A stretch of DNA of 64,000 nucleotides from CALBPI01 sp038531945 (GTDB lineage: Bacteria; Pseudomonadota; Gammaproteobacteria; Steroidobacterales; Woeseiaceae), in assembly GCA_038531945.1 (NCBI GenBank), contig JBCBBH010000005.1, positions 1-64,000 on the forward strand. The letters are read 5' to 3'. This document shows positions 8,338 to 15,991 of this stretch, in pieces. The notes beneath the pieces are model-generated. The model worked only from the letters and a program-made list of their open reading frames with translations. It made no database searches and had not been told where the DNA came from. Each line of letters starts with the position of its first letter. Position 1 is the first letter of the stretch. A program made the position numbers and the translations under genes.

Positions 8338-9063
8338 ATGCGTAACTGGCTACTGATTTTGACTGCAATGCTTGGCGCGGCTACAGCGCAAGCGCAGGAC
8401 AACCCCGTGTTCACGATCGACTCGAACGGCTCCGAAGTGGTCTCAATGGCGGTGTTCAACGATGTCACAGAATTCCAGATTCGAATCGAATTTGTCGATC
8501 CGATAGCAGTCGGTGTCTACAACAACCCGGATCTCGTACAGGTGCAATATTCGGTGGCAGGCACTCTGCCCAATGCGACACCGTCAGGGTTTCCCGCATT
8601 CGCGTTGGACCGCACGGTGACTGGTACCGAGTTCTATGCGCAAGGGAGTTCGCTACAGTTTGAAGTCGCTGCCACCGCATTTCTTGATGATGGGGTGCAG
8701 GCCTCAGAGCTCGTTGGGACGGGTTCGGACGTGGTGTTCCGGTTCGATGGTCGAGAAGTCAACAACGGTCGGTTCCACCCCGCGCTGCTCGAGTTGCGTG
8801 CCGATGGTACTGGCCGGATCCAGAATTCCAACAACCTGCCAGATGAAACCGATCCGCCAGGCGTTGCATTTGGCGAAGAGTACATTACGGACTTCACCTA
8901 CATTCCCGCTGAGTTTTCTGTGTTAACGGTGACGCCGGTGATTCCGGTCGACCCCAATGCACCACCGTCGCAGGGTTTTGGTTCCGGTGGCGGCGCGTTC
9001 GGTATGTTGAGTCTGTTCGCGCTGCTCGGCTTGTACGCGCGACGCAGGCGCGAGACGGCATAG
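8338..9063 (+). CDS. Secreted GlyGly-CTERM protein of unknown function (241 aa)
   Basis: The ATG at 8338 gives a clean signal peptide (MRNWLLILTAMLGAATAQA, cleaved before QDNPV). The central part is rich in beta-strand and small polar residues, with VVSMAVFNDVTEFQIRIEF and EFYAQGSSLQFEVAA, compatible with an immunoglobulin-like or lectin-like fold that I cannot name. The C-terminus is a GlyGly-CTERM: PPSQGFGSGGG, hydrophobic AFGMLSLFALLGLY and basic ARRRRETA. It should therefore be a rhombosortase substrate displayed on or released from the cell surface. In-frame codons upstream, from 8182, overlap E2 and lack a ribosome-binding site. It lies 73 nt after the E2 gene with no visible operator. 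Confidence 0.82.
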   Translation: MRNWLLILTAMLGAATAQAQDNPVFTIDSNGSEVVSMAVFNDVTEFQIRIEFVDPIAVGVYNNPDLVQVQYSVAGTLPNATPSGFPAFALDRTVTGTEFYAQGSSLQFEVAATAFLDDGVQASELVGTGSDVVFRFDGREVNNGRFHPALLELRADGTGRIQNSNNLPDETDPPGVAFGEEYITDFTYIPAEFSVLTVTPVIPVDPNAPPSQGFGSGGGAFGMLSLFALLGLYARRRRETA

Positions 9064-9076
9064 TCCCGTCGTAAGA

Positions 9077-9334
9077 ATGCGAACAGCATTTGCCATCGTT
9101 GTACTCTCATCACTGGGTACTGGGTGCAACAGCTATTCCGAACTAAGTTTCGCTGAGTCGAGCACGGTGTATGAGCTGATTTCAGAGTCGTACATCCGCG
9201 GGGCTGGCGATACTTTCGGCAGTGGCGGACGCGGAGCGCCGGGCACCACGGTTTGCACGTATCTGAATCGGGAGACCGGGCAGCGCGACGTCCGTCGGTT
9301 CCCGGGCAACATGCCCTGTCCGCCGATCAACTGA
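9077..9334 (+). CDS. Small lipoprotein, unknown function (85 aa)
   Basis: The start has a typical lipoprotein signal peptide (MRTAFAIVVLSSLGTGC, Cys17 after LGTG). The mature part of about 69 residues contains a glycine-rich patch (GAGDTFGSGGRGAPG) and two further Cys residues in TTVCTYLNRETGQRDV and NMPCPPIN that could form a disulphide. The gene begins 14 nt after the stop of the GlyGly-CTERM gene, so the two are probably co-transcribed and may act together at the cell surface. No family is recognised. Confidence 0.68.
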   Translation: MRTAFAIVVLSSLGTGCNSYSELSFAESSTVYELISESYIRGAGDTFGSGGRGAPGTTVCTYLNRETGQRDVRRFPGNMPCPPIN

Positions 9335-9341
9335 TCGAACA

Positions 9342-10217
9342 CTAATTAACCGTTAACAGAGTCGCGAACAGCAGCAGGACTCGGTAGGCAATGATCGTCA
9401 CAAACAACGACACCGTTGCGAGTGCTGTTATCACGACGGCGCGTACTTTCGAGATGCCATACACGCTGCGCGTCGCAAAAAACAGGTACGGGGCAGTGAT
9501 GAAAACGATCGCTCCGAATTCGATGAGCCACTGTATCGCCTGCCAGACCGTGGAGCCTATTGACGCAGCCGGCGGTCCGACCAAGGCGGTACCGACCCAT
9601 ACCAACAGCCTCGGCCAGAACATCAGAAACAGACTGTGGACGGCAATCAACTCGAACGCGAAGTAGTGCAAGGCGAATGTCACGTGGTCAACCGCGAGTC
9701 GTCGGGAGCCGATTGTCAGTAAGCCGATGAACAACGCGAACAGCGGGACCATTGCGAATACGAGTGTCTTCGCCAGAATCTCGCTCCGCTGATTGAATAC
9801 AGCGGTGAAAGTGGCGCGCGACATGTCACTCGATGCAATCGCTTGCTCAACCCGATCGCCAACTGCCAGAACGTCTGCGTAAACCTGTTGGTAGACATGC
9901 GACTCTAATGGCGTGATGTAGCTCGTATAGGTCGACAGAGGCTGCAGCAGGAAATACGCGACGTTGGCCAAAAGAAAGAGCTGCACGGGTGTGAGATAGG
10001 GTTTTCGCTTACCCTCGGCGAAGGCAACAGTGAGCGCGCCCGGATAACGAAACAGCTGAACAAGCGTTCGATATAATCGCGAGTCCACGCTCGTGATCGA
10101 TTCAAAGGCGTCCTGGGCTAGAGCTTGCAGCGAGCGGTCCGAAGCAGAGATTCGTCGCTCACCGCAGTTCGGGCAAAACTCCCCGGAATGTTCAGTACCG
10201 CAACTGACGCACTTCAG
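9342..10217 (-). CDS. DUF3667-like membrane protein with N-terminal zinc ribbon, probable CTG start (291 aa)
   Basis: Reading upstream of the first GTG (10088) the frame stays open and encodes a clear zinc ribbon, CVSCG...CPNCGERR, joined to the DUF3667-like body (SRLYRTLVQLFRYPGAL, GKRKPYLTPVQLFLLANVAYFLL). No ATG, GTG or TTG precedes the ribbon; the best start is CTG at 10217, giving L/M-K-C-V-S-C and a 4-nt CTGA overlap with the stop of the upstream gene, in the style of the ATGA overlaps nearby. Four to five hydrophobic segments follow (about 80-95, 155-175, 190-215, 230-250, 260-285). It is the last gene of the ligase operon. In this family the role is unknown. A GTG start at 10088 would remove the ribbon and is less likely. 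Confidence 0.72.
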   Translation of the reverse strand: MKCVSCGTEHSGEFCPNCGERRISASDRSLQALAQDAFESITSVDSRLYRTLVQLFRYPGALTVAFAEGKRKPYLTPVQLFLLANVAYFLLQPLSTYTSYITPLESHVYQQVYADVLAVGDRVEQAIASSDMSRATFTAVFNQRSEILAKTLVFAMVPLFALFIGLLTIGSRRLAVDHVTFALHYFAFELIAVHSLFLMFWPRLLVWVGTALVGPPAASIGSTVWQAIQWLIEFGAIVFITAPYLFFATRSVYGISKVRAVVITALATVSLFVTIIAYRVLLLFATLLTVN

Positions 10218-10507
10218 AATGCGATCCCGTCGAACAGTTTGAGGTCCATCTCCTCGGCGAGACAGTCGAGGATCGGTGGTACGAGTTCATCATGGAAATC
10301 GATACCCATGTGATGGTCAAACGCGGCCTGGTCTTTGAACGCCGCATACACCACATATGTATTTTCCGCTTCTCGTTGCTTCAGCACATGATAGGCGATC
10401 AGATCAGGTTCGTGCTCTATCGCCAATTCTGTCAATCGCGTTTGAAGCTTCTCAAACTCATCGGTGCGATCGGCTGTTACAACCAGGGTGGCGACAAAGG
10501 ACATCAT
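10214..10507 (-). CDS. ABM-fold (antibiotic biosynthesis monooxygenase/YgiN-like) small protein (97 aa)
   Basis: This is a single dimeric alpha+beta-barrel domain: MMSFVATLVVTADRTDEFEKL, then HEPDLIAYHVLKQ, YVVYAAFKDQAAFDHHM and a C-terminal helix. Such proteins are cofactor-free quinol or polyketide monooxygenases or simply small ligand-binding dimers. The ATGATG start (10507 or 10504) overlaps the ligase stop by the ATGA rule; a longer reading from 10582 has no support. It resembles the other ABM protein at 12171-12470 (same HEPxLxxYxxxK pattern), so the ligase gene is flanked by two members of one family. Placement suggests it handles or protects an intermediate of the CoA-ligase pathway. 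Confidence 0.8.
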   Translation of the reverse strand: MMSFVATLVVTADRTDEFEKLQTRLTELAIEHEPDLIAYHVLKQREAENTYVVYAAFKDQAAFDHHMGIDFHDELVPPILDCLAEEMDLKLFDGIAF

Positions 10508-12168
10508 GATGCTTGCTCCAGTTCCGCGATCAGCTGGTCGCGGAGTTTGAATTTTTGAATTTTGCTGGTGGACATCGGCCACTCGGATACAAAGCGTACG
10601 TAGCGGGGGATTTTGAAACTAGCAATTTCTCCCTTACAGAACGCCATCAACGATTCGGCGTCGACAGACTGTCCTTCGCGCAGCTCGACGAAGGCGCCGG
10701 CAACCTCGCCGAGGCGCGCGTCTGGCACTCCCACGACCTGCGCCATTTTGACCGCGTCATGACGCGCGAGAAAGGTCTCAATTTCTGCCGCAGCGACATT
10801 TTCACCGCCGACCTTCAACATGTCCTTCGTTCGACCGTAGAACATGATCTGGCCATCGGCATCGAGCGAGCCGATATCTCCCGTGTGGTACCAGCCGTCG
10901 CTGTCCTTGGCTGCGGCGGTCTTTTCCGGGTCCTTGTAGTAATACTCAAACAGACTGTAGCCTCTGACCAGAATCTCGCCGCGTTCTCCGGTCGGCAAAT
11001 CCTGCCCATTCTCTGCATCGACAATTCGAACTTCCATGCCTGGCAGCGGTGTTCCCAAGCGTGTCGTGCGCTGTTCCAGAGTTGCATCCAGTTCGCTGGT
11101 GCAGACCGTGCCGGCCGTCTCGGTCATGCCGAAAGTGCCAACCTGGATCGTATTGGGCATCGCCTTTTGCATGGCCTCTGCGATGCCCGGTGGTTGCACG
11201 GCGAAATTGGAGTTCATCAGCCGTACCGCCGAAAGATCGGTGCTCTCGAAATCCGGGTGGTGAATCAAATCGGACATGATGGTCACAAAGCATGGGTAGG
11301 TCACCGATGCTTTTTCCTGCTCCAGCATCTTCAGCGCGATACCTGCATCGAAGTACGACATCGTCAGATACGCCGCGCCGACATCGAACGATGCGACGAT
11401 CGGCAATATCGCCGCGATATGGAACATTGGAAGCGGCGACCAGAAGCGATCTTCGTGTGTGAGTCGATAGCGTTGTCGGCCTAGAGCAATCGAGTTCCGT
11501 ACCATGGCCTCGTGACTGATTACCGCACCTTTAGGGCTCGCTGTCGTGCCTGATGTATACAACATCAGGCCAGGATCACGGACCTGTACCCGCATGCGCC
11601 GTTCGTGTACGTCATCGTCGGTGATGTCGTCGGCTAACGCTTCAAACTGACCTTGCGGAATGAAGCCCGGCGGTGTGCTATGCCCTAGCAACACGAGATT
11701 GCGAAGTTTGGGTGCTGAGTCGATTGATAGACACATCGGTTCGACCTGCTCGGCGATACCAGGAAGTCCACGCGTCATACGCTCGACGAAATCGACTTGT
11801 TCAGCAATTTCGTCGGTCGTAATCACGCAGACGAGGTCACCGTTCTCGATCACATAGGCGAGCTCATGCGCTTGGTATCGTGCGTTGACCGGTACAGGCA
11901 CAGCGCCGCAAAGTGCAACGCCGAAGAACAGCTCCGGGAAGTCGTGGCACGTGGGCAGCAGGATACCGACGTGCTCACCGCGCGCTACACCGAGCGCCAT
12001 CAGACTGCGCGCACGCGCCATTGCACGGTCTCGGAGTTCAGCGTAGGTCAAACGAAAATCCGGAAAGACGATCGCCGGCGAATTGGCGTGCTCGTCAGCT
12101 GCTCGGAGCAATAGATCGCCTAGCGTCGTCACGTTGATCCGGTTGGATCGCAGCAGCGAGGTTTCCAT
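10504..12168 (-). CDS. AMP-forming acyl-CoA synthetase/ligase (554 aa)
   Basis: It activates a carboxylic acid with ATP and CoA, the usual entry step of aromatic, fatty or steroid acid catabolism. The ANL-family motifs are all present: phosphate loop MLYTSGTTASPKG (203-214, Lys213), the A5 region TFGMTETAGTVCTSEL, the adenylate motif YHTGDIGSLDADGQIMFYGR, the hinge GRTKDMLKVGGENVAAAEIE and the C-terminal catalytic lysine in MSTSKIQKFKLR (Lys536). The length is normal. The ABM gene lies 2 nt upstream and another ABM gene overlaps downstream. The operon is divergent from the Rieske ferredoxin gene with operator B between them, so both directions may be co-regulated. Substrate is not decidable from sequence. 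Confidence 0.93.
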   Translation of the reverse strand: METSLLRSNRINVTTLGDLLLRAADEHANSPAIVFPDFRLTYAELRDRAMARARSLMALGVARGEHVGILLPTCHDFPELFFGVALCGAVPVPVNARYQAHELAYVIENGDLVCVITTDEIAEQVDFVERMTRGLPGIAEQVEPMCLSIDSAPKLRNLVLLGHSTPPGFIPQGQFEALADDITDDDVHERRMRVQVRDPGLMLYTSGTTASPKGAVISHEAMVRNSIALGRQRYRLTHEDRFWSPLPMFHIAAILPIVASFDVGAAYLTMSYFDAGIALKMLEQEKASVTYPCFVTIMSDLIHHPDFESTDLSAVRLMNSNFAVQPPGIAEAMQKAMPNTIQVGTFGMTETAGTVCTSELDATLEQRTTRLGTPLPGMEVRIVDAENGQDLPTGERGEILVRGYSLFEYYYKDPEKTAAAKDSDGWYHTGDIGSLDADGQIMFYGRTKDMLKVGGENVAAAEIETFLARHDAVKMAQVVGVPDARLGEVAGAFVELREGQSVDAESLMAFCKGEIASFKIPRYVRFVSEWPMSTSKIQKFKLRDQLIAELEQAS

Positions 12169-12170
12169 GA

Positions 12171-12470
12171 TTAACCTCGCAGGGGGTCCAGGTATTCACG
12201 AACGTACGGGCCGTCGAGACACTCGACTAATCCCGGGACGATTTTCAGGAAATAGTCGGTCTTTTGGTGTGCCTCTTCGGCTTCCTCGGTGAGAAAACTC
12301 TCGAAAACGGCGTAGCCAAGCGGTTCCTCACGGAGCTTGTAGAAACGGAAATACAAACATTCCGGCTCATGCGCGAGCACCTTTTCCGTGAGTGCTTCAC
12401 ACGCTTCCACGAACTGTTGCTCTTTGTCCGCATGAATGGTCATGCGGGATAGAAACGACACGATCGCCAT
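12171..12470 (-). CDS. ABM-fold small protein, first gene of the ligase operon (99 aa)
   Basis: This single ABM/YgiN-type domain has strands and helices MAIVSFLSRMTIHADKEQQFVEACEAL, HEPECLYFRFYKL, YAVFESFLTEEAEEAHQ and a C-terminal KIVPGLVECLDGPYV. It lacks metal or flavin motifs, as is normal for the family. It is separated from the ligase ATG by 2 nt. The first ATG at 12470 lies 57 bp from operator B (12527-12544). Because a second ABM gene follows the ligase, the pair probably derives from duplication and specialisation. Function could be a quinol-type monooxygenation or ligand binding; the sequence does not decide. Confidence 0.8.
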   Translation of the reverse strand: MAIVSFLSRMTIHADKEQQFVEACEALTEKVLAHEPECLYFRFYKLREEPLGYAVFESFLTEEAEEAHQKTDYFLKIVPGLVECLDGPYVREYLDPLRG

Positions 12471-12526
12471 ATTCGATTCCCCCCGAGAATGTCGATTCGT
12501 CGAGAATAGCGTCCTCGCTCAAAAAA

Positions 12527-12544
12527 AAACAGTCAGAACTGTTT
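12527..12544. promoter_or_regulatory. Palindromic operator, site B (AAACAGTC-AG-AACTGTTT)
   Basis: It is identical to site A except for one base in the right arm and is again embedded in an A-run (left) and C-T6 (right). A TGTAAT hexamer begins at 12562, 17 nt downstream. Sites A and B also share the flank TGTAA(A/T)CTCATG. It stands between the minus-strand ABM/ligase operon and the plus-strand Rieske ferredoxin/oxygenase genes, so one dimer could control both. Confidence 0.8.
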
Positions 12545-12604
12545 CTTTTTTATGATCACGGTGTAATCTCATGCGAATCAGTCGGTTCGTGAGGGTTGAG
12601 GTCC

Positions 12605-12922
12605 ATGCCAAAGGTACGCGTCGCGGCCCTGGATGAGGTTGAGGTCGGCAAGACCAAGCCGGTATCTGTCGACGGGCACAAACTGTTGGTGTGTCACTCG
12701 AAAGCGGGCGTGTACGTCATCCAAAACCAGTGTTCGCATCAGATGGCTCGACTCACAGGCGGCAAATTGCGCGGCCACAAGATTTTTTGTCCGTTGCATA
12801 GCGCGCCTTTCGATATGCGTGATGGCAGTGCATTAGGTCCGCCTGCTGATTCGCCCATATGTGTCTTCGAGACCGTGGTCGAAGCTGGACAAGTCTTTGC
12901 CACACTTCCAGATTCTGATTAA
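12605..12922 (+). CDS. Rieske-type [2Fe-2S] ferredoxin (105 aa)
   Basis: This small stand-alone Rieske ferredoxin (NirD/BphF type) carries electrons to a terminal oxygenase. The cluster ligands are C-x-H in NQCSHQMARLTGG and C-xx-H in FCPLHSAPFDMRDG. No transmembrane segment is present, so it is cytoplasmic. The ATG at 12605 follows GGTTGAGG; an upstream TTG at 12596 is less likely. The gene sits between operator B and the oxygenase at 13004, its natural partner. It is the only ferredoxin in the window for three Rieske oxygenases, and no flavin reductase gene is present, so it may serve all three and must be reduced by an enzyme encoded elsewhere. Confidence 0.92.
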   Translation: MPKVRVAALDEVEVGKTKPVSVDGHKLLVCHSKAGVYVIQNQCSHQMARLTGGKLRGHKIFCPLHSAPFDMRDGSALGPPADSPICVFETVVEAGQVFATLPDSD

Positions 12923-12944
12923 AACCGTCACTACTGATTGTTTT
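12922..12944. promoter_or_regulatory. Degenerate fourth copy of the operator, site D
   Basis: This stretch matches site B plus its right flank at 18 of 23 positions (AAACcGTCActACTGaTTgTTTT, lower case marking differences). It begins in the last base of the ferredoxin stop codon. A TATATT hexamer starts at 12961, 21 nt downstream, followed by the oxygenase ATG at 13004. It may give the oxygenase its own regulated promoter inside the operon. The degeneracy lowers confidence. Confidence 0.45.
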
Positions 12945-13003
12945 ACGCATCGTAGTTGCATATATTTTTCAGCTGCGGCGATGTCACCCGGGGGAGCACA
13001 CCG

Positions 13004-14365
13004 ATGACTGCAAAGTACGAAGCCAAATGGCCGATGGACCTCGGCGCACCGTCCGAGTCGCTCGAGGCCAAGCAGCCGGATATCGACAACGGGTTGGATG
13101 TTTATCATCCGTCACGCTATTACTCGCAGGAATTCATGGAACTCGAGGAGCAGCGCTTGTGGCCGAAAGTCTGGCTGCTCGCCGGTGTGACTTCCGATAT
13201 TCCGGAGGACGGTGATTTCTTCGTTTTCTCGTTCGGGCGCGAGCAGTTCATTGTCGTGCGTCAGGAGGACGAAACGATCAAGGCGTTCTACAATGTCTGT
13301 CCGCATCGCGGCAATCGCGTGTGCCTGGCGCGCAGCGGTAGTGCCGCCAGTTTTTCCTGCGCCTTCCACGGTTGGCGATTTGGCATTGATGGCAAACTCG
13401 ACAACATCACTGATGAGGACACCTTCGATCCTCGTCTGATCGCGCACCGGCCGGGACTGAGCGAGGTTCGCTGCGACTCGGTGGGCGGCATTATCTTCAT
13501 CAATATGGATGGTAAGGCGCCCGAACTCACCGACTATCTTGGATTGCCTGAGGGCTACATCGAGCAGTACGAAATCGACAAGATGCACGTCGTGCATCAC
13601 GTTCGCAGTGAGTGGAAAGCCAACTGGAAAATCGGCGTCGACGCGTTTTATGAAACCTACCACCTACCTTATGTGCATCCACAGACTCAAGGGGTGATGG
13701 AAGACTTTTCACAGAATGATCTGTATCCGAACGGTGCATCGAGAATGATCGTGCCGATCTGTGTGAAGTCGCACCGCGTGGAGGATCAAGAGACTGTTGA
13801 TCCATACCAGGCTCACATGATGATGGAGGCCGGTCTGGACCCTGCGACTTTCACAGGTACGGCTTCCGAGGTCCGCGCCGCTGTGCAGCAAGCCAAACGC
13901 GAGCGCGCCCAGCGACTGGGATTAGAACACTACGACAATTTTACGGATGGTCAGTTGACGGATAGTTGGGCGACCGGATTATTCCCGAACGTGCAAATGG
14001 GGATGCACCCCGAAGGTGTATTCATCATGCGTTTCATCCCGGACGCCAAAGACCCGGAAAAATTCATCTACGACACGATGATCCTGTTCCGTCCGGTCGA
14101 CGATCCGGACTACGACGTACCGGCGTGGATGGGACTGCCCGAGGGCACAGACTGTTCCGGTGATGTGCGACCTGAGCCAATCTGGGTGCCTGCCGGCGAA
14201 AGCCCGAATCTTGGCGAAGTCCTTGACCAGGATGCAGAGCTTCTGCCGATCGTGCAGGAGGCGGTGCGGTCACGCGGCTATCGTGGTGCGTTGTACGGCG
14301 ACCAGGAGCAGCGTGTGCGCCATTTCGAGGCCGAGCTCGAGCGCTATATCTATCGGGAAAAATAA
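13004..14365 (+). CDS. Rieske non-heme iron oxygenase, alpha subunit (453 aa)
   Basis: This is a terminal oxygenase with Rieske ligands C99-x-H101 (CPHRGNRV) and C119-xx-H122 (CAFHGWRF), and the catalytic iron motif YETYHLPYVHP with His220, His225 and Glu217. The third ligand is probably in EVLDQDAELL. The ATG at 13004 is preceded by GGGGGAG; 16 upstream in-frame codons lack a site. The general plan and motif spacing follow the oxygenase at 217-1524 closely, so the two are paralogues. The ferredoxin gene directly upstream is its likely electron donor. An 81-nt gap between them holds operator D and a -10-like TATATT. Substrate is unknown; the CoA-ligase context suggests an organic acid or its degradation product. 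Confidence 0.94.
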   Translation: MTAKYEAKWPMDLGAPSESLEAKQPDIDNGLDVYHPSRYYSQEFMELEEQRLWPKVWLLAGVTSDIPEDGDFFVFSFGREQFIVVRQEDETIKAFYNVCPHRGNRVCLARSGSAASFSCAFHGWRFGIDGKLDNITDEDTFDPRLIAHRPGLSEVRCDSVGGIIFINMDGKAPELTDYLGLPEGYIEQYEIDKMHVVHHVRSEWKANWKIGVDAFYETYHLPYVHPQTQGVMEDFSQNDLYPNGASRMIVPICVKSHRVEDQETVDPYQAHMMMEAGLDPATFTGTASEVRAAVQQAKRERAQRLGLEHYDNFTDGQLTDSWATGLFPNVQMGMHPEGVFIMRFIPDAKDPEKFIYDTMILFRPVDDPDYDVPAWMGLPEGTDCSGDVRPEPIWVPAGESPNLGEVLDQDAELLPIVQEAVRSRGYRGALYGDQEQRVRHFEAELERYIYREK

Positions 14366-14461
14366 GGCGGACAAATCAATGCGCTGAACGCGCGTAGATT
14401 CGAACTTCTATTCGTGATTTTGGTCTGAAAATCATGCTCCGACCGCGTGTATGATTGACAC

Positions 14462-15022
14462 ATGAACACGGTTCCCGAATCTTCGTTCACGCATCGAATC
14501 GCCGTCGAGGCGGATATCCCGCAGATCATCGATTTGATGCGCGCTTCTATCGAAGTGAACATGCGGGATTTTCTGTCTGCCAGCGAGGTTGAAGCCGCCA
14601 AAGAGACGATGGGCGTCGATCAAACCCTGATCGACGATGGAACGTACTTCTTGATCGAGTCGGAGGCCGCCCATCAAACAACGCTTGTGGGTTGTGGTGG
14701 CTGGGGCAAGCGCCGGACTCTGTACGGTGGTAATCACACCGTTGGGCGTGATGACAGCTTGAGTGATCCCGCGACTGAGCCAGCGCGCATCCGTGCGATG
14801 TACACGCATCCCGATTGGACGCGCCGCGGCATCGGCACTCTGTTGCTTGAGCTTGGCGAAAACGCGGCGCGTGAAGCCGGGTTTCGAACGATCGAATTGG
14901 GCTCTACGATTCCGGGCGAACCGTTGTACCGTGCCCGCGGCTATAAGGAAGTCGACCGCGAGGTGCACACCGGGGCCAACGGATCGCCCAATACAGTCAT
15001 AAGGATGAGGAAATTGCTATGA
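14462..15022 (+). CDS. GNAT family N-acetyltransferase (186 aa)
   Basis: It has the Gcn5-related acetyl-CoA fold: an N-terminal strand/helix THRIAVEADIPQIIDLMRAS, the acetyl-CoA pyrophosphate loop in MYTHPDWTRRGIGTLLLELG (R-R-G-I-G-T) and a C-terminal LYRARGYKE strand. The protein would acetylate an amine of a small molecule or protein; the acceptor cannot be told. The ATG lies 96 nt after the Rieske oxygenase, with no operator in between, and the stop overlaps the next lipoprotein gene by ATGA. It is probably not part of the catabolic regulon. Confidence 0.88.
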   Translation: MNTVPESSFTHRIAVEADIPQIIDLMRASIEVNMRDFLSASEVEAAKETMGVDQTLIDDGTYFLIESEAAHQTTLVGCGGWGKRRTLYGGNHTVGRDDSLSDPATEPARIRAMYTHPDWTRRGIGTLLLELGENAAREAGFRTIELGSTIPGEPLYRARGYKEVDREVHTGANGSPNTVIRMRKLL

Positions 15023-15426
15023 GACACCGATCTCTACTGCTGATCTTGTTGAGTGGTTTTTCGTTGTTCGGTTGTGTGAGCGCGCCGGAGCCTGTCGCAG
15101 AATATGACGTGCCAGAGGAAGTTACCTTTGCTGAAGGTACGCGCAATGCATTAACCGAGGCGATGGTTTATGTCGTCGGTGAGGTGCTACTCGGCAATTC
15201 CTGCGAGCCGGAACCAGAGCGTGACATCTACTGCAACGAAGTCGATGAATATCGCCGCGACCGTGTTCGAAGGCTGGAACGTGATTACAAAAATCGACTC
15301 GAAGCAAAGGCGCGGAAAAACGCGTTGGCGCAGGAGTTTGACGCGTTCATGCGTGACGATGTGCCGGAATCGTCAAATCACGAGACCTCGATCATGTTTG
15401 ACGATACGGATGCCATCACCGACTAG
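15019..15426 (+). CDS. Lipoprotein, unknown function (135 aa)
   Basis: The lipoprotein signal peptide MRHRSLLLILLSGFSLFGC carries a lipobox with Cys19. The mature part includes VAEYDVPEEVTFAEGTRNAL, a Cys pair spaced by ten residues (NSCEPEPERDIYC) that may form a disulphide, and a strongly charged helical segment (YRRDRVRRLERDYKNRLEAK). It ends with an acidic tail. It is coupled to the GNAT gene by a 4-bp overlap and converges with the next gene over 11 bp. No family is recognised. Confidence 0.68.
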   Translation: MRHRSLLLILLSGFSLFGCVSAPEPVAEYDVPEEVTFAEGTRNALTEAMVYVVGEVLLGNSCEPEPERDIYCNEVDEYRRDRVRRLERDYKNRLEAKARKNALAQEFDAFMRDDVPESSNHETSIMFDDTDAITD

Positions 15427-15991
15427 ATAAATCGTCCGTCAACTGCCTGTCGATAATGTCTGCGCTGAACGTGCGATAGTGAATCTGATCGCCGAACGGT
15501 GATTGGTCATCGTTCGCTGCCGATGCGGCCACAATAAATTGGACGGTCTGCCCGGCAACATCCGGCGCGGTCCAGCGAAACGTCCATCGCGCTTGTGCGG
15601 TTTCAGTGCGCTGCACCTCAGCGGAGCGTATCGCTGATCGGTCGTCGTTGACACTCATCGCGGGCTCGCGGGCTTCGAATGCGCCGGGAAGTCCGAGCTC
15701 GTTGATCGCGATGACCTGAAAGCCACTGGCAGCCATAACCTGTGGATTGAACTCCAGGGTAAACGTATGCGTAGCGCCAGTCTCGAACGCTGGTAACAGC
15801 CCGTCGATCGCAATACTTGCAGAGTGCATTACAGCATCGCGTTCCCAATGACAGCTCGCGCAGTGCTCATCCACACGGTGATCCGCAGCGCCCCAGGGCG
15901 CACCCTCCGGGTAGGATGCGGCGACACCCGCGAGCACGAGCGCGGCGACAGCACTCAACAAAAAGCTAGCGCGCAGGCTCAACAGTTGCAC
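15416..15991 (-). CDS. Exported protein with a CxxCH motif and a choice-of-anchor-V/Reeler-like domain (191 aa)
   Basis: From the GTG at 15991 the protein starts with a signal anchor (SLRASFLLSAVAALVLAGVAA) and then CASCHWERD, a possible heme c attachment site or a Cys-pair motif. The following beta-rich domain (THTFTLEFNPQVMAASGFQVIA ... ARWTFRWTAPDVAGQTVQFIVAAS) resembles the choice-of-anchor V type of domain found in exported proteins. The start overlaps the end of the beta-propeller gene by 26 bp; upstream codons to 16213 run antisense-like through that gene and lack a signal peptide. With the propeller it may form a two-component periplasmic unit. Heme binding is uncertain. Confidence 0.68.
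   Translation of the reverse strand: MQLLSLRASFLLSAVAALVLAGVAASYPEGAPWGAADHRVDEHCASCHWERDAVMHSASIAIDGLLPAFETGATHTFTLEFNPQVMAASGFQVIAINELGLPGAFEAREPAMSVNDDRSAIRSAEVQRTETAQARWTFRWTAPDVAGQTVQFIVAASAANDDQSPFGDQIHYRTFSADIIDRQLTDDLSSR

Noticed and set aside
10513..11484. Long plus-strand frame (323 codons) antisense to the acyl-CoA ligase
   Set aside because: The opposite strand has all ANL motifs; the antisense reading has no motif and no ribosome-binding site. It is a shadow of high-GC codon use.
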